This document shows positions 1-12,633 of a stretch of DNA of 64,000 nt, one piece after another (position 1 is the first letter of the stretch; the number at the start of each line of letters is the position of its first letter). Source of the stretch: Carallia brachiata (lineage: Eukaryota; Streptophyta; Magnoliopsida; Malpighiales; Rhizophoraceae); contig JADCRB010000106.1 of the NCBI GenBank assembly GCA_021464245.1, positions 1,822,247 to 1,886,246 of the forward strand, given 5' to 3'. The notes under the pieces are model-generated. The model did no database searches, was not told the origin of the DNA, and saw only the letters and a program-made list of their open reading frames with translations. The translations under genes and the position numbers were made by a program.

Positions 1-870
1 TACGAGGCTCTCGCCAGCTTGTCAAACAAGTCCGCTATCAATCGGATAAGGTGCTTGTTCTTCATCGTCACCTTGTTCAGAGCCCTGTAATCAACACACA
101 TCCGCAAGGAGTCATCGTGTTTCCTCTGAAACAACGCCAGGGCACCATATGGCGCTTTGGAGGGCTGAATTAAGACTGCATCTAGCAACTCTGTCAACTG
201 CTTCCTCAGTTATGCCAATTCTAGCAGACTCATGCAATATGGGGCTTGTGCTGGTGGTTTGGAACCGGGCACCAAATCGATCTTGTGGTCAGTGGCACGC
301 CCCGGGGGAGGAAACTTGGGGAGTTCAGGATGCATCACGTCAGTGAACTTTCCCAACAAATCCGCTACACTGTTAGGCACCTCCGCAACAAAACCTTCTT
401 TGATCTCCATCAAAGCAGCAAGGTAGCTGAGTTATCCCTTCTCCAGACCATGCTTCACCTGCATAGCTGACAGTATACCACATGACTTCCCACCAATACT
501 GGAAGAGGCAGTGAACGTTCTAGCAGCGAAACATGGATGATGCTCATGCATGATCATGAGACCACCTAAGTGAGGCAACAAAGCAACTTTTGTGCTCACA
601 AAGAAATCAACTCCCAGTATGATATCAAAATCATCTAACGGAACCACGGTGAAGTTAAGATTACCAAACCAATTGCCCACAGTTACCTGCACTCCCAATA
701 CCGTGCCAAGCACCTCCCGGGCTGCAGAGTTGACTTCCTTCATGCCAGTGACTCCACCATCCTCTCAGCAACAAAGTTGTGGGTAGCACCAATGTCAGCC
801 ATCGCCATCAACTTTTTATTACTGAGCCCGATCTTCAAATACATGAAGCTAGATTGTGGGGCACGTCTAG
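1..870 (-). pseudogene. Element A: pol fragment (protease, linker, start of RT), Ty3/gypsy chromovirus
   Basis: Read on the minus strand, this is the aspartic protease, the protease-RT linker and the first part of reverse transcriptase of a Ty3/gypsy element. The protease active site is at about 785-810 and reads DIGATH, where the other copies read DTGATH. The flap-side motif DIILGVDFF is at about 600-630. The linker (about 210-430) has the family pattern DHKIDLVPGSKPPAQAPY, and the RT start shows [11 protein letters not shown] (about 60-110). In-frame TAA stops lie near 430 and 208. About 28 bp present in the other copies are missing near 745, which shifts the frame. The RT core is cut off by the window edge. 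The copy cannot encode a working polyprotein. The family assignment is firm from motif order; the lineage within chromoviruses is not resolved. Confidence 0.88.
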
Positions 871-1935
871 CTTGCACAGCAGTCACCAACTGCAGAGGAT
901 TGACATGAGAGGGCCAACATCATCCGAGAGGCCACCCTCCTTAGAAACTATGGCACTTAACTTTTCCCGCTTGGGGCACTCGTTAGCCCTGTGTGGTCCA
1001 TTACATATGAAACAACCCGAGTTAGTTTTGCCTTTACCTTGTTCTTGGTAGATGACTTTTCCTTTATCTTTGCTACCACCGTTGTGCTTATCTTTCTTGC
1101 CCTCCTTGTTTTTCTTGCCCCTATCCTTGAGCTGCTTCCTAGCATCAGAATCAGGAGACTTGTTGATCCAAAAATCAACTAAACCATCAGCCACAGCCAT
1201 TGATGAAGGAAGGTCTTTCACACCTTGCCTTCTAAGCTCGAGTTGAGCCCAAGGTTTAAGACCGGATAGGAAGTTGAAAAGCTTGTCCTCATCCAACATG
1301 TTGCGGATGTCAAGCATCAAGGAACTAAATTCCTTCACGTAGTCACGCAGCGTACCACTCTACTTCAACTTCTTCAAGGATTCCCTCGCAACCCATGATG
1401 TGTTGCAGGGTAATAACTGGTCCTTCAACTCCTTCTTTAGGCTCTCCCACATCTCGATCTTAGGCCTGCCTGCACTTTCATCGTCATCCAATCGAGTCCG
1501 CTACCACAGCTTGGCATCCTTGGCTAGATACATGCTGATCAGATTGACCTTCTCGTCGTCTGGCACTTGGGCAGCTTTGAAGTACTGCTCCATATCTTGC
1601 AAAAAATTCTTGATCGCTTTGGCATCCCTCACTCCCTTGAAGGCTTTAGGCTCCGACACATTCACCTTGGTTGAGCCCTCCATGATACCTCCGCTTGGTT
1701 GAGAGGCCACAGCCTTTTTGAGGATGGCTATTTCTGCTGCCATCTCCTCAAGCTGAAAAGCTGTGTTTGAAGAGGCCACCACCTCTTCTTGCCGTTGCAA
1801 ATCGATTATGTACTGCTCATGGACCGCTAATGACTGGAACATAGTGAAATTTGCATCCTCTAGAAGTTCACCAAGTACCTCAAAGAGTTTGGCTACGTGC
1901 TCACATACAGCATCAAGACTCGAACCACCTGCCAT
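871..1935 (-). pseudogene. Element A: gag (capsid/nucleocapsid), broken
   Basis: Minus-strand gag, starting with MAGGSSLDAV at 1935, just inside the primer binding site. That position is why I chose this start. A predicted coiled stretch (LQRQEEVVASSNTAFQLEEM) is followed by the retrotransposon capsid region (MEQYFKAAQVPDDEKVNL, about 1530-1590) and a Lys-rich linker. A CCHC-type zinc knuckle, CFICNGPHRANEC (CX2CX3HX4C), lies at about 985-1025. It would package element RNA in virus-like particles. At least two in-frame stops break it: near 1500, where the Trp after AKLW is lost, and near 1360. The gag of element D (23767-24777) shows the same domain order with fewer breaks. Confidence 0.88.
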
Positions 1936-1950
1936 TGGTCAAACCTTTAT

Positions 1951-1962
1951 GCTCTGATACTA
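1951..1962 (-). promoter_or_regulatory. Primer binding site (initiator tRNA-Met type) of element A
   Basis: On the minus strand this reads TAGTATCAGAGC, one base from TGGTATCAGAGC, the usual plant primer binding site complementary to the 3' end of initiator tRNA-Met. It lies two bases inside the CA end of the LTR and just upstream of gag, as expected for the start of minus-strand DNA synthesis. Decayed versions are at about 18202-18211 (element C) and 24800-24811 (element D). Confidence 0.85.
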
Positions 1963-1964
1963 GT

Positions 1965-2701
1965 TGTCACAGGGCTAATTTTCTCATCCAAAATTTTGCC
2001 TTGTGATGGCACTAAGTCACACTTAGTCTCAGCCAACCGAACACACAATGATTTGTACAATAGAACTTTATAAGTAGGGTACACAACTCACACACTCAAA
2101 AGAGACACAAGAGCATATACGGGAACCTTCCCAACCTTTTATTACTTAACTCAAGTAATACAAAGAAACAATCACTTGAACTCTCAACAATGTTTCACTC
2201 TTTCTCTCTGAGTGATTTCTCTTTCGCTAAGTACAAATGACAACCCATAAGGTCTACACATAGCTGACACCCCCAGCTATCTAGGGCTTGGAGATAAACA
2301 TTATCTCCGCACGATCTCCATCGTGGCTGATACTCCTCATCTTCCCAGGATCTCATCCGTGACTTGATTCGGATAAGCCTTATCTCCCACGATCATCCAT
2401 CACTTGATCTCGATCATCCATGCTGTGCCATGCAGACTTGGCCAAGACCCAGTCCTGTGTTTTGGGCCTCTTGGCCCAAGTCCATGGCCCATCTGATGGA
2501 GCCCACGAACATGTAGCCCAGCATCCTTTGTCGAACCCAAGTCTTGATCCACACTAGGACCCGCATGTAGGCCCGTGCCTGCGCTAACCCTCTCAGTTTT
2601 CACCTTACCTTAGGGAGTGCCTAGCCACTCCAAAGTCCCATGCTAGAAATTAGCGCAAGGTGCCGCCATCTCCCGCATGCTAAGCGTTCAAGGGGCTAAC
2701 A
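1965..2701 (-). mobile_element. LTR 1 (minus), 737 bp, shared between two internal regions
   Basis: On the minus strand it begins TGTTAGCCCC and ends CCCTGTGACA, so it has TG...CA ends. One side carries the primer binding site and gag (element A). The other side carries the polypurine tract and chromodomain end of another copy (2702-2992). It is therefore an LTR with internal sequence on both sides, the product expected from unequal recombination between tandem copies. Compared with the 867-868 bp LTRs it lacks roughly 130 bp near 2405-2430, in the zone holding the cloverleaf of GATAAG/CTTATC words and the ATGCTCGGCC stretch. No target-site duplication can be read because neither side is a chromosomal flank. 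Confidence 0.9.
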
Positions 2702-2992
2702 AACCACCCCCACCTATTGAAGCCAACATCCTCGTTGGTAGGGTTGATAGGTAGTCTTCCACTTGCTTCTCAAACAGTCATAGAGTCACATCTCTTTCCC
2801 AGCTCGCCTCACTGTCTGGGGCATTCTTCCACTTAACCAAGTCTCCAACCCGACTATTCTTCTTACTTTGTCCCTGCGTTCGGTAGTCTAGAATTCTCTC
2901 CACTTTACGCTGGAACTCAGTTCTGATTGTAGGGGGAGCACATCGTGTTTGTTTCCTTGGAGGCTAATCGCCTGCTTCCTCGTGGAAGGGCT
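2702..2992 (-). pseudogene. 3' end of pol: polypurine tract and chromodomain remnant
   Basis: On the minus strand the polypurine tract AGGTGGGGGTGGTT (2702-2715) directly precedes the LTR. Upstream of it, frames encode the C-terminal chromodomain of the polyprotein, with LVKWKNAPDSEASWE at about 2800-2850 and the tail QVEDYLSTLP. Chromodomains on integrase bind modified histones and steer insertion in chromoviruses. The reading frame is broken. At 2991-2994 the sequence switches abruptly to plus-strand RT, so the rest of integrase is lost. Only this 290-bp stub of the upstream copy remains. Confidence 0.8.
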
Positions 2993-3280
2993 TGAACAAG
3001 GTGACAGTAAAGAACAAGTACCATATTCCATTGATAGCAGACTTGTTTGACAGGCTAGCAAGAGTCTCATATTTCACCAAGCTGGATCTGCGGTATGGAT
3101 ATTAGCAAGTCAGGATTACAGAAGGAGATGAAGGGAAAACCACGTACATCAATCGCTATGGCTCCTACAAATTCTTGGTGATGCCATTCGGTTTGGCTAA
3201 TGCCCCTGCTACTTTCTGTAATTTAATGAATGATGTGTTTCATGACTTCATTGATCATTTTGTGGTTGTATATCTGGACA
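2993..3280 (+). pseudogene. Element B: RT fragment cut at the YLDD catalytic motif by the satellite
   Basis: Plus-strand reverse transcriptase palm and fingers: NKVTVKNKY, then [10 protein letters not shown], then [16 protein letters not shown], then [13 protein letters not shown]. One in-frame TAG replaces the Trp after RYGY (about 3104). The protein is cut exactly inside the catalytic YLDD box: the second Asp codon is replaced by satellite sequence (CAAGTATGAAAAGCGAG). The lost downstream parts would be the RT thumb, RNase H and most of integrase. The integrase C-terminus reappears in the same orientation at 12634, so this piece and 12634-13961 are read as the two ends of one element with satellite in between. 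Confidence 0.88.
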
Positions 3281-6240
3281 AGTATGAAAAGCGAGATGAT
3301 AGTAATAGTAAAAGTAGACTCTTTGCCTGTAAGAGTAAAAAAGGCGACAAGTACTATAGCAAAACCAACCCACTTGCCTGCACGAGCATAAAAGGTGAGA
3401 TGGCAACAACAATAGAAATAGACTCTTTGCCTGCAAGAGAGTAAAAGGCAAAAAGTACAACAACAAAAGTCTACTCCTTCCCCGTATAAATAAAAAAGGC
3501 GAGACAGGAATAACAGGAAAGCAGACTCCTAGCTCGCATGAGTTAAAAGGCTAGATGCCAGCAACAACAAAAGTGGACTCTTTGCCCACACAAGTATAAA
3601 AGGCGAGATGGCATCAACAAAGCATGCTGATTGCCCGCTCGAGAATAAAAGGCGACACGACAACAACAGCAAAACCAAACTCCTAGGCCATGCGAGTATA
3701 AAAGGCAACTCGGTAGTAACAATAAGAGCATATTCCGTGCTAGCACAAGTATGGAAGGAGAGACAGCAACAGCAAAGCATAATCCTAGCCCGTATGAGTA
3801 TAAAAGACGAGACTACGAAAATAAGAAAACTAGACACCTTGCCTATGAAATCATACAAGGTGAGACGGCAACCACAGCAAAAGTAGACTCTTTGCCCACA
3901 AGAGTACAAACGGCAGAAAGTACAATAACAAAAGTATACACCTTGCCCGCACGAGAATAAAAGACCTGACGGTAACAACAACAAAGCAAACTTCCCGCCC
4001 ACACGAGTTAAAAGGATAGACGGCAACAACAACAAAAGCAGATTCTTTGCCTGCAAGAGTATTAAATGCGTGATGGCAACAACAAGGCACATTGCTTGCC
4101 CTAATGAGTGTAAAAGGCGACAAGGCAACAACAACAAAACCAGACTCCTTGCCCGTACGATTATGAAAGGTGACACGACAATAACAACAAAAGCATACTC
4201 CCTGCCTGCACGAGTATAAAAGGCGAGACGGTAACAGTAAAGCATACTCTTTGCCCACATGGCTATATAAGACTAGACAGCTAGAACAAGAAAACCATAC
4301 ACCTTGCCCACACGAGCATAAAAGGTGAGACGGCAACAACACCAAAAGTTGACCCCTTACCGGCAAGAGTACAAATGGCAAAAAGTACAATAATAAAAGT
4401 ATACACCTTGCCCACGTGAGACTAAAAGGCCAGACAGTAACAATAGCAAGGTAGACTCCTAGCCTGCACGAGTGAAAAAGCTAGATGACAACAACAAGAA
4501 AAGTAGATTCCTTACCTATAAGAGTATAAAAGGGAAAACAGCAACAACAAAGCATGCAGCTTGCCTACACGAGTGTAAAAGGTGACACAACAACAACAAC
4601 AAAACCAGACTCCTTGCCTGCACGAGTATGAAAGGCGAGAAGACAACAACAGCAAAACCAAACTCCTTGCCTGCATAAGTATAAAAGGCGAGATAGCAAC
4701 AACAACAAATGCAGATTGCATTTCCGCAAGAGTTTAAAGGCGAAAAGTGCAACAACAGAAGCATACTCTTTACTTACATGACTATGAAAGGTGAGATGGC
4801 AACAACAAAGCATACTCCTCGCTCCCACAAGCAAAAAAAGTGAGACGGTAGCAACAGAGTATGCTCCTTGCCCGCATAAGCATAAAAGGCGAGGCAGCAA
4901 CAGCGAGAAAACCAGACTCCTTGCCCACACAACTATAAAAGGTGAGAGGACAACAACAACAAAACCAAACTCCTTACTCCCGCGAGTGTCAAAGGCGAGA
5001 TGGCAACAACAACAAAAGTAGACTCCTTGCCCGAAAAAGTCTAAAAGGTGAAAAGTACAGCAAAAATATACTCCTTGCCCACACGAGTATAAAAGGTAAG
5101 ATGGTGACAACAGCAAAGCAGAATCCTAGCCCGAACGAGTTAAAAGGTTAGATTGCAACAGCAATAAAAGCTGACTCATTTCCTGTAAGGGTATAAAAGA
5201 TGACAAATGCAACAATAAAAGTATACTCCTTGCCCGACCAAGGATAAAAGGTTAGACGGCAACACCAACAAAAGCAAACTCCTTTTCTGCAAAAGTATAA
5301 AAGACAATACGGCAACAACAAAGCACACCCCTTGTTGGTACAAGTATAAAGGGCGAGACAACAACAACAAAGCATGCTGCTTGCCCGCACGAGTACAAAA
5401 GGCAACACATCAACTACAACAAAACCAGACTCCTTATCCGTATGGGTATTAAAGGTGAGACGACGACAACAACAAAAGCCTACTCCCTATCTACACGAGT
5501 ATAAAAGGCGAGACGTCAACAGCAAAGCATACTCCTTGCCCACATGACTATAAACGACAAGACAGTAACAGAGACCAAACCAGACTCCTTGCCCGCATAA
5601 GTGTAAAAGGAAAGATAGCAACAACATCAAAAGTAGACTCCTTGTACGCAAAAGTGTAAAAGTCGAAAGTACAACAACAAAATTATACCCCTAGCCCACA
5701 CAAGTATAAAAGGGAACACGGTAACAACAACAAAACCTGTCTCCTTGCTTGCATGAGTATAAAGGCAAGACAACAACATCTACAAGTGCAAATTCCTTGT
5801 CCGTAAGAGTACAAAAGGCAAAAACTATGGCAATAAAAATATGCTCCCTCCCCACACGAGTAGAAGAGGCAAGACGACAACAACAACAAAACCAAAATCC
5901 CTATCCACACGAGGATAAAAGGTGAGATAACAACAACAGTAAAAGCAAACTCTTTGCCAGCAAACACAAAAAAGGCAACAAGTACAACAACAAAACTAGC
6001 CCACTTGCCCGCATGAGCATTAAAAGTGAGATGGCAACAACAGCAAAAGTAGACTCTTTGCCCTCAAGATTATAAAAGGTAAAAAGTACAACAACAAAAG
6101 CATACTCCTTGCCCGCACGAATATAAAAGGCAAGATAATAACAACAGCAAGGCAGACTCCAAGCCTGCACGACATAAAACGCTAGACGCCAATAACAACA
6201 AAGGCAAACTCCTTGGCCACACAAGTATAAAAGGCGAGAT

Positions 6241-7560
6241 GGCATCAACAAAGCATGCTACTTGCCCGAACGAGAATAAAAGGTGACACAGCAACAAGAA
6301 CAAAACCAGACTTCTCGACCATACGAGTATAAAAGGTGAGACGATAGCAACAATAAAAGTACAATCCCTACTAGCACGAGTATAAAAGAGAGACAGCAAC
6401 AGCAAATCATAATACTTCCCCGCACAAGTACGAGAGGCAAGACGACAACAACAACAAAACCAAACTCCCAATCCACACGAGGATAAAAGGCGAGATGACA
6501 ACAACAACAAAAGTAGACTCTTTTCCCGCAAGAGTGAAAAAACCGACAAGAACAACAGCAAAACCAGCACACTTGCCTGCACGGGCATGAAAGGCGAGAT
6601 TGCAACAACAGCGAAAGTAGACTCTTTGCCCTCAAGAGTATAACAGCCGAAAAGTACAACAACAAAAGCATACTCCTTGCCAACACGAATATAAAAGGCG
6701 AGACGATAACAATTGCAAAGAAGACTCCTAGCTTGCACTAGTTAAAAGAGTAGACGCTAGCAACGACAAAGGTAGACTCCTTGCCCACACAAGTATAAAA
6801 GGCGAGATGGCATCAACAAAGCATGCTGCTTGCTCGAATGAGAATAAAAGGTGACACAGCAACAAGAACAAAACCAAACTCCTCGACCATACGAGTATAA
6901 AAGGCTAGACGATAGCAACAATAAAAGTACACTCCCTACTAGCACGAGTATAAAAGAGAGACAGCAACAGCAAATCATAATACTTTCCCGCATGAGTATG
7001 AGAGGCAAGACAACAACAACAACAGCAAAACCAAACTCCATATCCACATGAGGATAAAAGGCGAAACGACAACAACAACAAAAGTAGACTCTTTTCTTGC
7101 GAGAGTAAAAAAAGTGACAAGAACGACAGAAAAACCAGCCCACTTGCCCGCACGAGCATTAAAGCCGAGACGACAACAACAACAAAAGTAAAATCTTTGC
7201 CCTCAAGAGTATAAAAGGCAAAAAGTACAACAACAAAAGCATACTCCTTGCCAACACGAATATAAAAGGCGGGACGATAACAACAGCAAAGCAGACTCCT
7301 AGCCTGTACGAATTAAAGGGCTAGACGCCATTAACAACAAAGGCAGACTCCTTGCCCACACGAGTATAATCATTGAGATGGCATCAACAAAGCATGTTGC
7401 TTGCCCGCACGAGAATAAAAGGTGACACGACAACAAGAACAAAACCAGACTCCTCGATTGTATGAGTATCAAAGGCAAGACGATAGCAGCAATAAATGCA
7501 CACTCCCTGCTAGCACGAGTATAAAAGAGAGACAGCAGCAACAAAGCATAATCCTTGCCC
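6241..7560 (+). repeat. Higher-order repeat, ~570-bp period, about 2.3 copies
   Basis: The run GGCATCAACAAAGCATG followed by the same series of variant monomers (AGAATAAAAGGTGACAC, then CGATAGCAACAATAAAAG, then GAGAGACAGCAACAG) starts at 6241, 6809 and 7380. The spacings are 568 and 571 bp, about eleven monomers. A related, more diverged series starts at about 3608. Copies share private variants, so this is a recent local amplification within block 1. Confidence 0.8.
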
Positions 7561-10500
7561 ACATGAGTATAAAAGATGAGACAGCAACAACAAGAAAACT
7601 AGACACCTTGCCCGCACGAGGATAAAAGGTGATATGGCAAGAACAGCAAAAGTAGACTCTTTACCCGCAAGAGTACAACTAGCAGAAAGTACAATAACAA
7701 AAGTATACGCATTGCTTGCGCGAGAATAAAAGGCCAGACAGTGACAACAGCAAAGCAGGCTCCTAGCATGCACGAGTTAAAAGGCTAAACGACAACAACA
7801 AGAAAGACAGATTCCTTGCTTGCAAGAGAATAAAAGGTAAGGCGACAAAAACAAAGCATACAGCTAGCTCGCACGAGTGTAAAAGGTGACAAGGCAGCAA
7901 CAACAAAACCAGACTTCTTGCCCACACGAGTGTGAAAGGCGAGATGATAATAACAACAAAAGCATACTCCCTACCTGCACGAGTATAAAAGGCGAGACGA
8001 CAACAACAAAGCATACTCCTTGTCCGCATGAGTATAAAAGGCAAGACAGCAACAGCAGCAAAACCATACTCCTTGCCCGCACAAGTATAAAAAGCAAGAT
8101 ACCAACAATAACAAAAGCAGACTACTTGTTCACAAGAGTTTAAAGGTGAAAAGTACAACATCAAATGTATACTCCTTTCCTGCACGAGTATAAAAGGCGA
8201 AACGACAACAACAACACATACTCCTTTCTCGTACGAGCATAAAAAGCAGGATAGTAACAATAGAACATGCTCCTTGCCCGTAGGGTCATAAAATACGAGC
8301 CAGCAGCAACAACAAAACCATACTCCCTGCCCACATGAGTTTAAAAGGTGAGACAACAACAACAACAACAAAACTAGACTCCCTGCCCGCATGAGTATAA
8401 AAGGCGAGACGACAACAACAACAACAAAAGCAAACTCCTTGGCCGCAAGAGTATAAAAAGTAAAAAGTGCCGCAACAAAAGTATACTCCATGCTCGCACA
8501 GTATAAAAGGTGAGGGGGTAACAACAGCAAAGCAAACTCTGATCCCGCACAAGTTTAAAGGCTAGACAGCAACAATAACAAAAATAGACTCCTTTCCTGC
8601 AAGAGCGTAAAAGATGATAAGTACAATATCAAATATTCCTTGTCTGATCGAGGATAAAAGGTTAGACAGCTACAACAACAAAAGTAGACTCCTTTTCCAG
8701 AAGAGTATAAAAGGTGGTACGACAACAATTGAGCATATTCCTTGCCTGCACGAGTAGAAAAGGCGAGACAACAACAACAAAGCATGTTGGCTGCCTGCAC
8801 GAGTATAAAAGGCAACACGGCAACAACAACAACAACAACAGACTCCTTACCGTACGGGTGTAAAAAGCGAAACGACAACAACAACAACAAAAGCATACCC
8901 CTTGCCTGTGCGAGTATAAAAGGTGTGACGTCAACAGCAAAGCATACACTTTGCCTGCATGAGTATAAAAGGTAAGACAGAAACAAGAATAAAACTAGGT
9001 TGTTTGCCTGCACAAGTGTAGAAGGCAAGACAACAACAACAACAAAAGTAGACTCCTTGTCTGCAAGAGTGTAAAAGGAAAAAAGTACGCCAACAAAATT
9101 ATACCGCATGGCCGCACAAATATAAAAGGCGAGACGACAACAACAACAAAACTAGACTCCTTACTTGCATGAGTATAAAAGGCAACATAGCAACATCTAC
9201 AAATTCTGACTCCTCGCCTGCAAGAGTATAAAAAGCATAAAGTATAGTGACAAAGGTATACTCCTTGGCCACATGAGTATAAAAGGCATTACGACAACAA
9301 CAACAAAACCAAACTCCCTGCCTGCATGAGTACAAAAGGAGCGACAACAACAACAATAAAAGCAGACTCCTTGCCGGCAAGATTATAAAATGCGAAAGAT
9401 AAGACAACAAAAAGTATACTCCTTGCCCAAACGAGTGCAAAAGGCGAGACGGCAACAACAGCAAAGCAGACACCTAACCCACACGAGTATAAAAGGCGAG
9501 ACAGCAACAACAACAAAAGCAGACTCCTTTCCTGTAAGAGTATAAAAGGTAAGAAGACAACAACAATGCATACTCCCCGCTCGCACATGTATAAAAGGCG
9601 ACATGGCAACTACAAAGTGTGGTGCTTGCCCATGAGAGAATAAAAGGCAAGACGGTAACAATAACAAGACTAGAGTCTTTGCCCGTACAGGTGTGAAATG
9701 AGAGAAAACAACAGAAAAAGTAGACTCCTTGCCCGCAATAATATAAAAGGTGAAAAGCACAAAAATAAAAGCATGCTCCTTACCCGCACAAGTGTAAATG
9801 GTGAGACGGTGACAATAACAAAGTAGACGCCTAGCCCTCACGAGTGTAAAAGACAAGACGACAAGAATAGCAATAGCAGACTCTTTATCCACAAGAGTAT
9901 AAAAGGTGAGGCAACAGCAACAAAGCACAGTCCTTGCTCACATGAGTATAAAGGACAAGACAGTAACAACAATAAAAGATAAAAGCATACTTGCTGCCAA
10001 CATGAGTATAAAAGGCAACACGGCAACAGTAAAGCGTACTCCTTACCCGCATGAGTATAAAAGGCGAGAAAGCAACAACAACGAAAGCAGACTCCCAGCC
10101 TGCAAGATTATAAAAAGCAAGAAGTATGACAACAAAAGTACACTCTTTGCCTGCGCAGGTATAAAAGGCAAGATGATAACAACAACAAATCTAAACTTCC
10201 TGCCTGCACGGGTATAAAAGGCGAGATAGCAATAACAAAAAGGGTAGACTTTTTGCCCGTAAGAGTATAAAAGGCAAAAAGTACAACAATAAAAGTATGC
10301 TCTTTGCTCGTATGAGTATAAAAGGTGAGACGACAACAACAGCAACGAAAACACCAAGCCTACAAGAGTATAAAAGGCAAGATGGCAACAACAACAAAAG
10401 CAGACTCCTTGCCTGCAAAAGTATAAACGATGATAAGTACAATAGCAAAAGTATACTCCTTACCCGACTGAGTATAAAAGGCGAGAGGACAACTACAACG

Positions 10501-10736
10501 GAAGCAGATTCCTTGTCCATGCGAGTATAAAAGGCGAGATGGCAACAACAACAAAATCATACTCCTTGCACACATGAGTATAAAAGGGCAGACGGCAACA
10601 GTGAAGCATACTCCTTGCCCGCAAGAGAATAAAAGGTGAGACAGCATCAACAAAGCATGCACCTTACCCGAACAAGTATAAAAGGCGAGACAGCAACAAC
10701 AACAAAACCAGACTCCTTGCCCGCGCGAGTATAAAA

Positions 10737-12312
10737 GACGAGACGGTACAAGAACAAAAGGCGAGACGGTACCAACAACAAAAGCATACTCCTTACCGGC
10801 ACGAGTGTAAAAAGCGAGTTGGCAACAACAACAAAACTAGTATCCATGCCCGCACGAGTATAAAAGGCGAGACAGCAGCAATAACAAAAACAGATTCCTT
10901 ACCCACAACAGTATAAAAGGTAATAAGTCCGACAACAAAAGCATACTCAATGCCTACATGAGTACAAAAGGTGACACAACAATAAAAGAAAAACAGACTC
11001 TTTACCTGCACAAGAATAAAAGGCGAGATAACAACAACAGTAAAAATAGACTCTTTGCCGACAAGAGTAAAGAAGGCGACAAGTCCAACAATAAAATCAG
11101 ACTCCTTACCCACACAAACATGAAAGTCGAGACCGCAACACCAAGAAAAGTGGACTCCTTGCCTGCAAGAGTATAAAAGGCAAAAAGTACAACAACAAAG
11201 GTATACTGCTTGCTTGCACAAGTATAAAAGGAGAGACAGTGACTACAGTAAAATAGACTCCTAGCCCGCACAAGTTAAAAGCCTAGACAGCAACAAAAAC
11301 AAATGTAGACTCCTTACTGACAATAGTATGAAAGGCGAGATGACAGCAACAAAGCATGCTGCTTGCTCGCACGAGAATAAATGGCAACATGGCAACAACA
11401 ACAAAACCAGACTCCTCGCCCGTACGAGTATAAAAGGCAAGATAGCAACAACAAGAAAAGCATACTCGCTGCCAGCTTGAGTTTAAAAGGCGAGAGATGG
11501 TAACAACAACAAAACCAGACCCCTTGCCCACACGAGCATAAAAGGCGAGACTGTAAGAACAGCAAAAGTAGACTCTTTGCCCGCAAGAGTATAAAAGCAA
11601 ACTGTACAACAACAAAAGTACACTCCTTACCTGCACAAGTATAAATGGCAAGACGATAGCAGCAACAAAACCAGACTCCCTGCCTGCACAAGTATAAAAG
11701 ACGAGACGGTAGCAACAACAAAATTAGACTCCTTGCCCGTAAGAGTATAAAAGGTGAAAAGTACAACAACAAAAGTATGCTCTTTGCCTGCATGAGTATA
11801 AAAAGCAATAGGGCAACAACATCAAAGCAGACACCTAGCCTGCACGAGCATAAAAGGCAAGACAGTAACAACAACAAAACCAGACTCCTTGCCCACGGGA
11901 GTATAAAAGACGAGACGATACAAGAACAAAAGGCAAGACAGTACCAACAACAAAAGTATACTCCTTGCCAGCACAAGTGTAAAAAGCGAGTTGGTAACAA
12001 CAACAAAACTAGTATTCATGCCCGCACGAGTATAAAAGGTGAGACAGCAGCAATAACAAAAGCAGACTCCTTGCCCACAACAGTATAAAAGGTAATAAGT
12101 CCGACAACAAAAGCGTGGTGAGACGACAACAAAAGCAAAGCAGACTCTTAACCCGCACAAGAATAAAAGGCAAGATGGCAACAACAGTAAAAATAGACTC
12201 TTTGCCCACAAGAGTAAAGAAGGCGACAAGTACAACAATAAAATCAGACTCCTTACCCGCACGAACATGAAAGTCGAGATAGCAACACCAACAAAAGTAG
12301 ACTCCTTGCCCG
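10737..12312 (+). repeat. Higher-order repeat, ~1.17-kb period
   Basis: The unusual series ACGAGACGGTACAAGAAC, then GCGAGTTGGCAACAAC, then GGTAATAAGTCCGACAAC begins at about 10737 and again at about 11908, roughly 1171 bp apart. Collinear similarity, including the private run AGTAAAGAAGGCGACAAG, extends to about 12312 in the second copy. A shorter, ~572-bp echo links 11731-11870 to 12303-12445. Confidence 0.7.
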
Positions 12313-12633
12313 CATGAGTATAAAAGGTGAAAAGTACAACAACAAAAGTATGCTCTTTGCCTGCATGAGTATAAAAAGCAATACAGCAACAACATCAAAG
12401 CAGACACTTAGCATGCACGAGCATAAAAGGCAAGACAGCAACAACAACAAAAGCAGACTCCTTGCCTACAAGAGTATAAAAACGACAAGTATAACAACAA
12501 AAATGTACTCCTTGCCAGACCAAGTATAAAAGGCGACACGACAACAACAACAAAAGTAGACTTCTTGCCTTAAAGAGGATAAAAGGCGAAAAGTTGAACA
12601 ACAAAAATATACTCCTTGCTTGCTCGAATATAA

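Larger units (their letters stand above)
3279..12633 (+). repeat. Satellite block 1 (~9.35 kb of ~50-bp monomers) inside element B
   Basis: Tandem array of degenerate monomers, mostly 47-54 bp. A monomer reads roughly CTCCTTGCCCGCACGAG, then TATAAAAGGCGAGAC, then a CAA-rich tail ending in AAAAGCATA or AAAACCAGA. A second monomer class has GCAAGAG before the TATAAAA and AAGTACAACAACAAAAG after it; the two classes are interspersed. Left and right edges both lie in retrotransposon coding sequence (RT at 3280, integrase at 12633). I see no gene in it. Open frames on the minus strand arise because many monomers are near 51 bp (17 codons). Local higher-order repeats are listed separately. Confidence 0.93.

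Noticed and set aside
1951..1962. tRNA gene
   Set aside because: Only the short primer binding site complementary to initiator tRNA-Met is present. I saw no cloverleaf-length tRNA sequence in the window.
3279..12633. CRISPR-like array
   Set aside because: There is no constant repeat alternating with unique spacers. The whole 50-bp unit is repeated with scattered changes, and the context is a plant retrotransposon and rDNA.
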